64,000 bases of DNA from an uncultured Maribacter sp. GTDB taxonomy: Bacteria; Bacteroidota; Bacteroidia; Flavobacteriales; Flavobacteriaceae. The first letter of the stretch is position 1; every line of letters starts with the position of its first letter. The notes under the pieces were generated by a model. It was given only the letters and a program-made list of their open reading frames with translations. It was not told where the DNA came from and made no database searches. Of the stretch, positions 27,621-36,664 are shown piece after piece. Both the position numbers and the translations under genes were made by a program. Location: assembly GCA_947493885.1 (NCBI GenBank), contig CANLTE010000002.1, forward strand, positions 700,238-764,237, in the 5' to 3' direction.

Positions 27621-29045
27621 TTATTTTTTAGCAGATAACCCTAAAGAAATTCCTTTTTTTAGCATGAATTTATGAGCTGCCTCATATTCATTAGGAATTT
27701 CGCCATCCAAAATAGCTTCCTTAATGGCTTCTTTAATTATACCTATTTCTTTAGATGGTTTTAAGTTAAAGGTCATCATGATTTCTTCACCCGAAACTGG
27801 AGGTTGAAAATTACGAACGTGATCACGAGCCTCTACTTCCTCAATTTTTTGACGAACAAGCTTAAAGTTGTTTTTGTACTTCTTTTGTTTTTTAGCATTT
27901 TTAGTAGTAATGTCGGCTTCACAAAGCGTCATCAAGTCGTTTACAGAGTCACCAGCATCAAAAATTAATCTTCTTACGGCGGAATCTGTTACGAAATCTT
28001 CCGCTAATACAATGGGACGAGAACTCATTAATACCATCTTTTGAACAAATTTCATTTTGTCATTCAGAGGCATTCGTAAACGCTTAAATAGTTTATATAC
28101 CATTTTAGAACCTACAAATTCATGTCCATGAAATGTCCATCCAATTTTTTTATGAAATTTTTTTGTTGGCGCTTTTCCAATATCGTGCAATAGAGCTGCC
28201 CAACGCAACCATACATTATCTGTGGTTAGAGCAATATTGTCTACAACTTCTAGAGTGTGCCAAAAATTATCTTTATGTCGTTGTCCTTCTATTTCTTCAA
28301 TGCCTTGAAGAGCTGTTAGCTCTGGCATAATAATAGGTAGCAAATTGGTTTTGTTTAGTAGTGCTAGACCAATAGAAGGTTTTTTACTTGCAAGAATTTT
28401 ATGAAGTTCATCAACAATACGTTCGTTAGAAATAATATTAATTCGTTCTGAATTATTTGTTATGGCTTGTAATGAATTCAGTTCTATATTAAAACTTAAC
28501 TGTGTAGCAAAACGAATTGCTCGCATCATTCTTAAGGGGTCATCAGAGTAAGTTATGCTTGGTTCTAAAGGTGTTTTTATAAGTTTATTTTCTAAGTCTT
28601 CAATTCCATTAAAAGGGTCTACCAAATCTCCAAAGGAGTTTTCGTTTAATGACAGTGCTAGTGCGTTAATGGTAAAATCTCTTCTTTTTTGGTCATCTTC
28701 AAGAGTCCCATTTTCTACAATAGGATTTCTACTGTCTTCATTGTAACTTTCTTTTCGAGCACCAACAAATTCAATTTCAAGGTCTTGAAACCTAAGCATT
28801 GCGGTGCCATAGTTTTTAAAAACAGTTACTTCTGGTTTGTTAGGTAATTTTAAGGCAACTGCTTTGGCAAGTTCAATACCACTTCCAACAGCAACAATAT
28901 CAATGTCTTTTGCTTTACCACGGTTAAGGATATGGTCGCGTACAAAACCACCAATTACATAAGTTTCTATACCGCATTCTTTTGCGGTTTCTTTTAAAAT
29001 AGAAAAAACTGGATGTTGAAGTGCTTTTGAATGATTTTGTTGCAT
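27621..29045 (-). CDS. CCA tRNA nucleotidyltransferase / poly(A) polymerase with HD domain
   Basis: This class II nucleotidyltransferase of 474 residues adds or repairs the CCA end of tRNAs. The N-terminal catalytic domain has VIGGFVRDHILNRGKAKDID, with the metal-binding DxD in DIDIV. The next motif is RRDFTINALAL, and RMMRAIRFATQL binds the nucleotide base. A C-terminal HD phosphohydrolase domain has RWAALLHDIGKAPT (about 283-296), which can remove terminal phosphates. It is the last gene of a minus-strand operon, 2 bp after the threonylcarbamoyl-AMP synthase gene. CCA adding versus poly(A) activity cannot be told from sequence alone. Confidence 0.92.
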   Translation of the reverse strand: MQQNHSKALQHPVFSILKETAKECGIETYVIGGFVRDHILNRGKAKDIDIVAVGSGIELAKAVALKLPNKPEVTVFKNYGTAMLRFQDLEIEFVGARKESYNEDSRNPIVENGTLEDDQKRRDFTINALALSLNENSFGDLVDPFNGIEDLENKLIKTPLEPSITYSDDPLRMMRAIRFATQLSFNIELNSLQAITNNSERINIISNERIVDELHKILASKKPSIGLALLNKTNLLPIIMPELTALQGIEEIEGQRHKDNFWHTLEVVDNIALTTDNVWLRWAALLHDIGKAPTKKFHKKIGWTFHGHEFVGSKMVYKLFKRLRMPLNDKMKFVQKMVLMSSRPIVLAEDFVTDSAVRRLIFDAGDSVNDLMTLCEADITTKNAKKQKKYKNNFKLVRQKIEEVEARDHVRNFQPPVSGEEIMMTFNLKPSKEIGIIKEAIKEAILDGEIPNEYEAAHKFMLKKGISLGLSAKK

Positions 29046-29047
29046 TG

Positions 29048-29608
29048 CTATTTTCTAATCACTCTTACCGTACCGTCATTACTTAATTTAATAATAGAAG
29101 AAGGTGATTTTATTTGATTTTCTGGCTGCAAACTTACGATATAGTCTACACCTTTTAAAATTACATCGCTAATTTCGGCATAGTTTTCAGGTGTGTTTTC
29201 TCCTGAAATGTTTGCAGATGTAGATACTATAGGTTTTTTAAAATTACCAATCAAATATTTACAAAATTTATCAGAAGCTATTCTAATAGCAATAGTATTG
29301 TCATCCGCAATGAGGTTTTTAGCTATTCCTTTTGGATTGTCATAGACAATAGTTGTTGGTTTTGTAGCTAAATCTATAATATCATATGCAACATCTGGTA
29401 CCTCTTCAATATACCTTTCTAGCATTGCATCGTTGGATACTAGGCAAATAAGAGCTTTACTATCATTACGCTGTTTTAAATCATAAACTTTTTTAACAGC
29501 TTCAGGATTGGTCGCATCGCAACCTATTCCCCAAACTGTATCGGTTGGGTATAGAATAAGGCCTCCGTTTGCTAGAATTTCGGTGCATTTTTTGATATCT
29601 TCTTGCAT
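29048..29608 (-). CDS. tsaC: L-threonylcarbamoyladenylate synthase (Sua5/YciO/YrdC family)
   Basis: The enzyme makes threonylcarbamoyl-AMP for the t6A37 modification of tRNAs that read ANN codons. The 186-residue YrdC-fold protein has GGLILYPTDTVWGIGCDA near the start, KVYDLKQRNDSKALICLVSN, and the later PIVSTSANISGE that lines the nucleotide pocket. It is the short (TsaC-like) form without a Sua5 C-terminal domain. It sits between a glycosyltransferase gene (4 bp away) and the CCA-type gene, so two tRNA-maturation genes end the operon. Confidence 0.92.
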   Translation of the reverse strand: MQEDIKKCTEILANGGLILYPTDTVWGIGCDATNPEAVKKVYDLKQRNDSKALICLVSNDAMLERYIEEVPDVAYDIIDLATKPTTIVYDNPKGIAKNLIADDNTIAIRIASDKFCKYLIGNFKKPIVSTSANISGENTPENYAEISDVILKGVDYIVSLQPENQIKSPSSIIKLSNDGTVRVIRK

Positions 29609-29612
29609 GGTA

Positions 29613-30704
29613 TCAACTGTTTGTCAAATATGTTTTTACTTGATTTAGGATGTTCTTTTTATTAAAGTTTTGTTGTATAAAATGTAAACCTTGTTCACCC
29701 ATATTTGTTTGCAGGTTTGGGTTTTCATTTAACTTTATAATGGCATCAACAAAAGCTTCAATATTTTCTGGAGGAGTTAAAAAACCTGTGTTATTATGTT
29801 GGACAACTTCAGGGTTACTACTTACATTAAAGGCAACAATTGGTTTTTTGCATAACGAAGCTTCTGCTAATACATAACCAAAACCTTCCCAATGCGATGG
29901 TAGCAAGAAAACATCTCCACTTTCCATAAAAGCTTTAGGGTCATCAATAAAACCCAACAATTCCACTTTTTTTTCGACCTTGAGTTTTTGAATTAAAGTT
30001 TCAAGGTCTCCTCTTAAGCTCCCCTCCCCTCCAATTAAAAGTTTAAAATTGATATTCCTGTTTTGTAGCTCCCTGGCAGCATGAATTAAAAACTCTTGAT
30101 TTTTTTGATATTCAAGTCTCCCGAGATTAGTTAATACAAGTTCATCTTTGGTTTTAGTATAGTATAACTTCGAAGACACTTTTTGAAGAAAAGCGTCAAT
30201 ATCAATTCCATTATAGATTACGGTAATTTTTTCTTTTGGAAAAAGGGTCTTGTTATTTTGTAGTACTGTTTGTTTTGTTGCTTTAGAATTGGCCAAAATA
30301 TCAGTAACAATTTCTTTAAAATAAAATCGATTTAGAAAACTGTTCTTTATGGGTATAGCACTCCCTCTGCGATAAATAATTCGGTTAACGTTAGCTTTTT
30401 TTGCGGCTAATCCGGCGAGTTTTAAGTCATTAGAAAGGTTAATGATTATGGCTTCTGTATTATGTTTTTTAATAACCTTTTTTACTTTATTAACCTTAAA
30501 GGGGTTTAAAAAACTGAGGTTTCCAACAGTAATTCCAATAAATGGAATGTTTAGTTGTTTTAGTTTTTTCAGGAGCACACTTTTTTCATGGGCGACAACT
30601 AGCACATTATATCCATTTTGATGCATGTATAAACTAGCTTCTAAATGCCATTTTTCGCCACCACCCCAAGCTATTGCACTATTGAAGAAAACAATGTTTT
30701 TCAT
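29613..30704 (-). CDS. Glycosyltransferase family 4 protein
   Basis: This is a GT-B fold transferase of 363 residues. The N-terminal domain opens IVFFNSAIAWGGGEKWHLEA, a glycine-rich acceptor loop, and the C-terminal domain has NLGRLEYQKNQEFLIHAA, LLIGGEGSL and the E-x7-E-type motif in HWEGFGYVLAEAS. It probably adds a sugar to lipooligosaccharide or another surface glycan on the inner side of the membrane. It overlaps the previous glycosyltransferase gene by 4 bp (ATGA), showing translational coupling. Donor and acceptor are unknown. Confidence 0.9.
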   Translation of the reverse strand: MKNIVFFNSAIAWGGGEKWHLEASLYMHQNGYNVLVVAHEKSVLLKKLKQLNIPFIGITVGNLSFLNPFKVNKVKKVIKKHNTEAIIINLSNDLKLAGLAAKKANVNRIIYRRGSAIPIKNSFLNRFYFKEIVTDILANSKATKQTVLQNNKTLFPKEKITVIYNGIDIDAFLQKVSSKLYYTKTKDELVLTNLGRLEYQKNQEFLIHAARELQNRNINFKLLIGGEGSLRGDLETLIQKLKVEKKVELLGFIDDPKAFMESGDVFLLPSHWEGFGYVLAEASLCKKPIVAFNVSSNPEVVQHNNTGFLTPPENIEAFVDAIIKLNENPNLQTNMGEQGLHFIQQNFNKKNILNQVKTYLTNS

Positions 30705-31819
30705 TTTAATACTGATTTATAGATTTCGTAAATATTTTGGGTTACGTTTTCAGTATTAAATCGTTGCACATATTGGTAACCTTTTTCTTTTATTTCATCT
30801 CTTTTTTCAGGATTTTCTAAAAGGTATGTGATTTTTTCCCGTAAATCATTGTGATTTTTTGGCGAAACGTAAATTGAGTTTGGGCCGCCTGCTTCTGAAA
30901 AACAACTTCCTGTACTAGATATAACAGGAGTTTTACTGTATAATGCTTCTATAATAGGAATGCCAAACCCTTCGAAAATAGAAGGGTAAATAAAAACAGT
31001 TGCTAGTTGATATATAACCGCTAAATCAATAATAGGAACGTTTTTCAGAAATATTACTTTATCATTTAAGTCATTTTTTTTTATATATTCCTTTATTCCA
31101 TCACTGTATTTAGTTTCCCTTCCTACTAAGATTAGTTTAGTATTAATTTTTTTTACGGCTTTTACTATGGAAAAAGCATTTTTACGTTCTTCTAGGGTGC
31201 CAACGTTTAGAAGAAATTCTTTAGGGAGCTGATATTTTTGTTTTACTTTTTCTTTTTGAGTATTGTCATATTCGTTTTTGAAAGCATCGTTACAGGTTTG
31301 GTATACAACCTTTATTTTAGAGGCTTCAATTTTTAAATACTTAATAATATCTGCTTTTGTTTGTTCACTTATAGCAACCACAATATCTGCGTTTACGGCT
31401 GCTTTTTTGAATTTTAAGAAGTGAATTTTTCTATCGAAAAAAGAATACAATTCCGGATACCTAACAAAGATTAAATCATGAATGGTAACAATACTTTTTA
31501 TGTTTTGTTTTTTTAAGCCAGAAGGAATTTCTCCAGATAAACCATGAAAAAGGACTATGCTATCGCTAACTAAATCATTTACAATTGCTTTTTGACGCCA
31601 GTAATTTTTAAATTTTTTATAAAATGGTGTTGAGGGAAGCTTTTCGGTAACGTTATTGGCAGCTACAGAAAATATTTTTTTTTGACTCGGCTTTGGGTTA
31701 TATAAGTAATACTCGTTTTTTGGATAGAGCGTACTTAAAGATTTAATTAAATCTCTTCCATAGTTTCCCAAGCCAGTAGTATTGTGAAAAACCCGCTTAG
31801 CCTCGAAACCTATTTTCAT
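30701..31819 (-). CDS. Glycosyltransferase family 4 protein (mannosyltransferase-like)
   Basis: This 372-residue GT-B protein begins MKIGFEAKRVFHNTTGLGNY, a start seen in mannosyl- and rhamnosyltransferases. It carries VTIHDLIFVRYPELYSFFDR, NVGTLEERKNAFSIVKAV, and the C-terminal EGFGIPIIEALYSKTPVI that binds the nucleotide sugar. The gene overlaps both neighbours by 4 bp, so three glycosyltransferases are translated as a unit. With the family 2 enzyme before it and the family 4 enzyme after it, it likely helps assemble an LOS core or similar glycan. Confidence 0.9.
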   Translation of the reverse strand: MKIGFEAKRVFHNTTGLGNYGRDLIKSLSTLYPKNEYYLYNPKPSQKKIFSVAANNVTEKLPSTPFYKKFKNYWRQKAIVNDLVSDSIVLFHGLSGEIPSGLKKQNIKSIVTIHDLIFVRYPELYSFFDRKIHFLKFKKAAVNADIVVAISEQTKADIIKYLKIEASKIKVVYQTCNDAFKNEYDNTQKEKVKQKYQLPKEFLLNVGTLEERKNAFSIVKAVKKINTKLILVGRETKYSDGIKEYIKKNDLNDKVIFLKNVPIIDLAVIYQLATVFIYPSIFEGFGIPIIEALYSKTPVISSTGSCFSEAGGPNSIYVSPKNHNDLREKITYLLENPEKRDEIKEKGYQYVQRFNTENVTQNIYEIYKSVLK

Positions 31820-32577
31820 TTTTGCTTGTCTTGAAGTTCTTTAACTTTTATATATTTTACAAAAGTACCAAAAGCAGCAAATATAGAGATGGTGAAGCCT
31901 GTGTATCCATCTAAAAAACCTTTATTTATAATAAAGCTTTTAATAAATTTCCACCAAGGGTTAACAAGAATTTTAAAATACCCAACTTTTTTTTTGTTTT
32001 TGGCGATATGACTTTGCGCCGCAATGGTTGTAAAGTAATCTACTTTTTGCAAATGTTCGCTTCGAGTATCGTAAGCCCAATGCAAAAGATCTCCCTTTAA
32101 TTTTCCTTTACTAGTACCCTGATTTAATTCCAGAAAATCGTGAGGGTTTTTTCCAATCCATTTACCAGAATCTTTTTTTATGAGTCGTATTCTTGAGTCT
32201 GGGTACCAATTTGTGTGTCTAACCCATTTACCACAATAATTATTGAGTCTGTTTAACTCATAACCATCGAACTTTAGGTTATTTTTTATACTTAAAATGT
32301 GTTTTTGTAGTTCAGGTGATAGGGCTTCATCACCATCTAATGAAAGCACATATTCGTGAGAAGCACGTTGTAGCGCAAAGTTTTTTTGTTCTAGATAACC
32401 TAAAAACTTTTGCTCTATAAAAACAACGTTAAACTTCTCACAAATTTGTTTTGTCTTATCTGTAGAAAATGAATCTACAACAACGATTTCATCAACAACA
32501 TTTATTAATGAAGATAAACACTTTTCAATATACTGCTCTTCATTAAAGGTTATAATGACACCGGAAATTTTACTCAT
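31816..32577 (-). CDS. Glycosyltransferase family 2 protein (WaaE/KdtX-like)
   Basis: This GT-A protein of 253 residues begins MSKISGVIITFNEEQYIEKC with the nucleotide-binding VDSFSTDKT and the metal motif SLDGDEALSPEL. The later YPDSRIRLIKKDSGKW is typical of the WaaE/KdtX group, which adds beta-glucose to heptose in the LPS inner core. A hydrophobic region near the C-terminus (KILVNPWWKFIKSFIINKGF) may contact the membrane. It follows dapD by 13 bp and overlaps the next transferase by 4 bp. Confidence 0.88.
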   Translation of the reverse strand: MSKISGVIITFNEEQYIEKCLSSLINVVDEIVVVDSFSTDKTKQICEKFNVVFIEQKFLGYLEQKNFALQRASHEYVLSLDGDEALSPELQKHILSIKNNLKFDGYELNRLNNYCGKWVRHTNWYPDSRIRLIKKDSGKWIGKNPHDFLELNQGTSKGKLKGDLLHWAYDTRSEHLQKVDYFTTIAAQSHIAKNKKKVGYFKILVNPWWKFIKSFIINKGFLDGYTGFTISIFAAFGTFVKYIKVKELQDKQK

Positions 32578-32590
32578 TACAATGCTTTAT

Positions 32591-33406
32591 TTACACGGCA
32601 ACGTCATACTCTCTTAAGGCATCGTTTAACGATGTTTTTTTGTTTGTACTTTCTTTACGCTTACCAATAATTAAAGCGCAAGGTACATTATATTCTCCAG
32701 CCGCAAATTTCTTTGTGTAACTTCCAGGGATAACTACTGATCTGGCAGGAACTAAACCTTTTCTTTCCACAGGTTCGTCACCTGTTACATCAATTATTTT
32801 TGTTGAGGCAGTAAGAACAACATTTGCTCCTAAAACTGCTTCGGTTTCTACACGAACGCCTTCAACAACAATACACCTTGAACCTATAAAAGCATTATCC
32901 TCAATAATTACGGGTGCAGCTTGCAATGGCTCTAAAACACCACCAATACCAACACCTCCACTAAGGTGAACGTTTTTTCCTATTTGTGCACAACTACCAA
33001 CTGTAGCCCAAGTATCAACCATTGAACCTTCATCAACATAAGCTCCAATGTTTACATAACTAGGCATTAATATTGTGCCTGGAGAAATGTATGAACCATG
33101 TCTTGCAACAGCATTTGGAACAACGCGAATTCCCTTTTCTGCGTAACCTCTTTTTAAAGGCATTTTATCATGGTATTCAAAAATACCAGCCTCTAAAGTT
33201 TCCATTTTTTGTATTGGGAAATACATTACAACACCTTTTTTTACCCACTCATTTATTTGCCATCCATTAGCAGTTGGTTCGGCACAACGTAATTTTCCAG
33301 CATCAAGTAAATTAATAACTTCTCTAATTGCATTTTGGGTAGCTTCGTCTTTTAACAATTCTCTGTTATCCCAAGCTTTTTCTATAATTTGTTGTAAGTT
33401 TTCCAT
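32591..33406 (-). CDS. dapD: 2,3,4,5-Tetrahydropyridine-2,6-dicarboxylate N-succinyltransferase
   Basis: DapD transfers succinyl from succinyl-CoA to tetrahydrodipicolinate in the lysine/diaminopimelate pathway. The 271 residues show an N-terminal helical domain, a left-handed parallel beta-helix of hexapeptide repeats (PSYVNIGAYVDEGSMVDTWA, then VHLSGGVGIGGVLEP) and a C-terminal tail with KKTSLNDALREYD. It heads the glycosyltransferase operon, diverging from ruvX. The presence of dapD and lysA supports the succinylase route to diaminopimelate, needed for peptidoglycan. Confidence 0.95.
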   Translation of the reverse strand: MENLQQIIEKAWDNRELLKDEATQNAIREVINLLDAGKLRCAEPTANGWQINEWVKKGVVMYFPIQKMETLEAGIFEYHDKMPLKRGYAEKGIRVVPNAVARHGSYISPGTILMPSYVNIGAYVDEGSMVDTWATVGSCAQIGKNVHLSGGVGIGGVLEPLQAAPVIIEDNAFIGSRCIVVEGVRVETEAVLGANVVLTASTKIIDVTGDEPVERKGLVPARSVVIPGSYTKKFAAGEYNVPCALIIGKRKESTNKKTSLNDALREYDVAV

Positions 33407-33426
33407 TTCCTAATTTATATTTTGAA

Positions 33427-33434
33427 CAAATATA
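33427..33434 (-). promoter_or_regulatory. Candidate -7 box for the dapD operon
   Basis: On the reverse strand TATATTTG fits TAnnTTTG and ends 20 nt before the dapD ATG. No TTTG is seen at the -33 position. Confidence 0.4.
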
Positions 33435-33486
33435 AGTTGAAGTATGGAATTCGTCTTTCTATTTTACAGTTATAACAATTTATGGC

Positions 33487-33494
33487 TATTTTTG
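33487..33494 (+). promoter_or_regulatory. Candidate -7 box for ruvX
   Basis: TATTTTTG fits TAnnTTTG and ends 13 nt before the TTG start of ruvX. This would give an almost leaderless transcript. The -33 TTTG is absent. Confidence 0.4.
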
Positions 33495-33507
33495 GCAAAA
33501 ATTTGTT

Positions 33508-33918
33508 TTGGGTAGAATTGTAGCTTTAGATTATGGAAAAAAGAGGACGGGAATAGCTGTGACAGATGAGTTACAGTTAATTGCCTCGGGTCTTACTACT
33601 GTTGCTTCGCACGAGTTAATTAACTTTCTTCAAGAATATATTCAAAAAGAAAAGGTAGAAATTTTTGTTGTTGGAGAACCTAAACAAATGAATAATACAC
33701 CATCAGAGTCTGAGGAGTTTATCGTTCCGTTTTTAAAACAGCTACAGAAAAAGATTCCTGAGATACCAGTGGTACGACATGATGAACGTTTTACTTCAAA
33801 AATGGCTTTTCAAAGTATGATTGATGGAGGTTTGAAGAAAAAACAGCGACAAAACAAGGCATTAGTTGATGAAATTAGTGCAACAATTATTTTACAAGCA
33901 TACTTAAATAAAAAGTAA
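33508..33918 (+). CDS. ruvX: Holliday junction resolvase-like protein RuvX (YqgF)
   Basis: This RNase H-fold protein of 136 residues is linked in other bacteria to 16S rRNA 5' processing and, by fold, to Holliday junction cleavage. It opens GRIVALDYGKKRTGIAVTDE, with the first catalytic Asp in ALDYG, and has VVGEPKQMNNTPS, RHDERFTSKMA and a late DEISATIILQAYL that supplies further acidic residues. The only start in phase with the family N-terminus is TTG at 33508. It is directly followed by def with no gap. Confidence 0.9.
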   Translation: MGRIVALDYGKKRTGIAVTDELQLIASGLTTVASHELINFLQEYIQKEKVEIFVVGEPKQMNNTPSESEEFIVPFLKQLQKKIPEIPVVRHDERFTSKMAFQSMIDGGLKKKQRQNKALVDEISATIILQAYLNKK

Positions 33919-34509
33919 ATGATATTACCTATTGTAGCCTATGGAGATCCAGTTTTACGAAAAGTTGCTGGAGATATCGATAAAGATTATGACAAATTAC
34001 CGGAGCTAATTTTAAATATGTGGGAGACTATGTATAATGCGCATGGTGTTGGGTTAGCTGCTCCGCAAATAGGAAAACCCATTCGTTTGTTTTTGGTAGA
34101 TACTACTCCGTTTGCAGATGATGAAGATTTATCAGAAAAAGAACAAAAGCAATTAGATGGGTTTAAAAAAGTGTTTATTAACGCTAAAATAGAGGAGGAA
34201 ACAGGTGAGGAGTGGGTTTTTAACGAAGGTTGCTTAAGTATTCCGGATGTTCGCGAAGACGTATCTAGAAAGGGAACAATAAAAGTGCATTACTTTGATG
34301 AAAATTTTAAGGAGTATACTGAAACTTTTGACGGACTTTTGGCAAGGGTTATTCAGCACGAATATGATCATATTGAAGGTGTTTTGTTTACGGATAAACT
34401 GTCTTCATTGAAAAAGAGGTTAATAAAAGGGAGACTTACAAACATTTCTAAGGGAAAAATAAAGGTAGACTATCGTATGCGTTTTCCAGCTTTAAAAAAA
34501 GGACGTTAA
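33919..34509 (+). CDS. def: Peptide deformylase
   Basis: This metalloenzyme removes the formyl group from nascent proteins at the ribosome. All three motifs are present: GVGLAAPQIG (about 44-53), EGCLSIP (about 105-111) with the metal cysteine, and QHEYDHIEGVLF (about 154-165) with both metal histidines and the catalytic glutamate. The length of 196 residues is usual for Bacteroidota. The start codon follows the ruvX stop directly, so the two are co-translated. Confidence 0.97.
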   Translation: MILPIVAYGDPVLRKVAGDIDKDYDKLPELILNMWETMYNAHGVGLAAPQIGKPIRLFLVDTTPFADDEDLSEKEQKQLDGFKKVFINAKIEEETGEEWVFNEGCLSIPDVREDVSRKGTIKVHYFDENFKEYTETFDGLLARVIQHEYDHIEGVLFTDKLSSLKKRLIKGRLTNISKGKIKVDYRMRFPALKKGR

Positions 34510-34564
34510 ATTAGTTTGTATTTAAAGAAAATGTGCATATTTGCGGTCTTAAAATAATTGATAC

Positions 34565-34987
34565 ATGGGGTTAGATAAGATTTTATCCATTGCAGGTAAA
34601 CCAGGTTTGTTTAAGTTGCTTACTCAAACAAGGTCAGGTTTTGTAGCAGAATCGTTAATAGATAATAAAAGAGTAAGTGTAGGTTTGCGAAGTAATGTAA
34701 GCGTACTTTCTGAAATAGCTATTTATACTTTGGACGAAGAACTTCCATTGAGAGAAGTTTTTGTAAAGATTCAGGAAAAAGAAAATGGAGGAAAAACTTC
34801 AATTGGGCATAAGGAGGAAAAAATAAAGTTGGAAGAATATTTTTTTGAAGTACTTCCCAACTACGATGAAGATAGGGTATATTCTAGCGACATTAAAAAG
34901 GTTATTCAGTGGTATAATCTTTTACATGATAACGGTATCGTAGATTTTTCTGAAGAAAAGGAAACTGTTAATTCCGAAGAGGAGTAA
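34565..34987 (+). CDS. DUF5606 domain protein
   Basis: This 140-residue protein opens MGLDKILSIAGKPGLFKLLT and continues GFVAESLIDNKRVSVGLRSN, the pattern of the DUF5606 family, which is confined to Bacteroidota. A short SH3-like N-terminal part is followed by an acidic C-terminus. The function is unknown. A TTTG (34515) and CATATTTG (34536) 17 nt apart upstream may be its promoter. It closes the ruvX-def cluster and ends in a perfect terminator. Confidence 0.85.
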   Translation: MGLDKILSIAGKPGLFKLLTQTRSGFVAESLIDNKRVSVGLRSNVSVLSEIAIYTLDEELPLREVFVKIQEKENGGKTSIGHKEEKIKLEEYFFEVLPNYDEDRVYSSDIKKVIQWYNLLHDNGIVDFSEEKETVNSEEE

Positions 34988-35002
34988 AAATGTTTATATA
35001 AA

Positions 35003-35040
35003 AAATTAAAGAGCCTTCAATATTGAAGGCTCTTTAATTT
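35003..35040. terminator. Bidirectional terminator, 18-bp perfect stem
   Basis: AAATTAAAGAGCCTTCAA pairs perfectly with TTGAAGGCTCTTTAATTT around a 2-nt loop, with A- and T-rich flanks. It separates the DUF5606 gene from the convergent GH20 gene. Confidence 0.92.
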
Positions 35041-35041
35041 T

Positions 35042-36658
35042 TTAGTCTTTTTTTATTGATAAATATGTGAACTTGCTTTTTTTCCAATCTATTAAATTAG
35101 AAGGGTAATACTTTACGTCCATCATGTCAAGAAAAGGAGCATGATTTGCAAGTCGTTTTTTATAATTGTCCCAATTTCTATTTTCCTCGGCACTCCAACT
35201 TAGCTCAGAATAACCAATTATTCTTGGGAAGGCAAGATATTCTAGTTCATTAATATTGCTAATAGTTTCGGACCATAACGGAGCTTCAATACCTAAAATA
35301 CTTTCTTTAGGAATTTTAATGTAGTTTTCCGGAGTCCAAATGTATGCTGTATCAACTGGGATGTGTCCCGCCCAATTTAATCCATATTTGGAAATAGAAT
35401 CATACTTCATATCTAAGTAAGCCTTTTGAGCTATAGATAAAATAACTTTCATTCCTTTTTTTACTGCTTTTTTGGTATTTTTTTCACTTCTCCAAAATTG
35501 AACAACAGCTGTTGAATCTATATCAGCAACGGCAATATCATCCCACCCAATCATTTTTTTACCGTGTTTTTGGATAATTTTTTCGACTTTATTTACAAAA
35601 TAAATATAATCTGCTTTTTTAGTTACATGACTTTCGTCTCCTCCTATATGAAAATACGGTCCTGGAGTTAAAGCAGAAACCTCATTTACAACATCATCAA
35701 TGAACTTATATGTTGTATCGTTTTTTGTATTAAATGTGCTAAATCCTACACGAGTACCTTCGTACAATTTTAACTTTTTTCCATTGCCATTTAAAAAAGG
35801 ATATGATACCGAAGCCGCATTCGTATGTCCTGGCATATCAATTTCTGGTATTATTGTGATATAGCGTTCTGCCGCATATGCAACGATTTCGGAATATTCC
35901 TTTTGAGTGTAAAAGCCTCCAGACTCTCCTCCAACTTCTGTACTTCCACCTATTTGAGTAAGCTTAGGCCATGACTTAATTTCAATGCGCCATCCTTGGT
36001 CATCAGATAAGTGCAGATGTAAAACATTTATTTTATAGTAGGCTAATAGGTCTATGTATTTTTTTACATCAGAAACGCTAAAAAAATGACGGGCAACATC
36101 TAGCATTGAACCTCGATATTCAAAATTGGGCTTGTCTATAATTTTACCCGTTGGAATTACCCAAATTTTATGTTTAGCAAGGGTGTCATTGCTACTAAAA
36201 GGGATGAGTTGTCTAAGGGTCTGAATTCCTCTAAAAGCTCCTTCAGCGGTGTTTGAATTTAAAATAACAGAATCTTTACTGATATATAATTGATAGGACT
36301 CAGGAGTATTTAATTCTATACTATCTGATTGATTTATATAAATTACGCGTTTAATAGAATCTATTCCTTCCTCATTTACGGGTATGTCTAAATTGGTTTT
36401 AAATTTAATCTTGTTTGCCAGAAAGTTACTTATTTGAGTAAAACCAGTGGCTTCCTTTGATGTGTAAATCGCGGTGTATTTATCTAAAGCAAAACCATTG
36501 TTAGTTGGTATTATTTTTAAAGGTTTGGGAATCATGTTTTCATCAGACAGGTCAGTAACTGGCATTTTAATAGGTGCTTTTTTTTCTTTTTGACACGCAA
36601 GAAAAATTAGTCCTATAAAAAGTAAAGAAAGTATTCTAATAAGTATAGACTTTATCAT
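35042..36658 (-). CDS. GH20 beta-N-acetylhexosaminidase lipoprotein
   Basis: This enzyme removes terminal GlcNAc or GalNAc from chitin fragments, glycans or peptidoglycan pieces. The 538 residues begin with a lipoprotein signal (lipobox LACQ, Cys about 22), then a GH20 N-terminal domain, and a TIM barrel from about residue 180. Key motifs are MLDVARHFFSVSDVK, HLHLSDDQGWRIEI, PEIDMPGHTNAA and the catalytic pair in FHIGGDESH (Asp-Glu). A WxAPLWSE-like segment follows (IEAPLWSETI). The next gene downstream on the other strand shares a terminator. An SGNH hydrolase gene lies 6 bp upstream, so the two are probably one operon. Confidence 0.94.
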   Translation of the reverse strand: MIKSILIRILSLLFIGLIFLACQKEKKAPIKMPVTDLSDENMIPKPLKIIPTNNGFALDKYTAIYTSKEATGFTQISNFLANKIKFKTNLDIPVNEEGIDSIKRVIYINQSDSIELNTPESYQLYISKDSVILNSNTAEGAFRGIQTLRQLIPFSSNDTLAKHKIWVIPTGKIIDKPNFEYRGSMLDVARHFFSVSDVKKYIDLLAYYKINVLHLHLSDDQGWRIEIKSWPKLTQIGGSTEVGGESGGFYTQKEYSEIVAYAAERYITIIPEIDMPGHTNAASVSYPFLNGNGKKLKLYEGTRVGFSTFNTKNDTTYKFIDDVVNEVSALTPGPYFHIGGDESHVTKKADYIYFVNKVEKIIQKHGKKMIGWDDIAVADIDSTAVVQFWRSEKNTKKAVKKGMKVILSIAQKAYLDMKYDSISKYGLNWAGHIPVDTAYIWTPENYIKIPKESILGIEAPLWSETISNINELEYLAFPRIIGYSELSWSAEENRNWDNYKKRLANHAPFLDMMDVKYYPSNLIDWKKSKFTYLSIKKD

Positions 36659-36664
36659 GACTAG

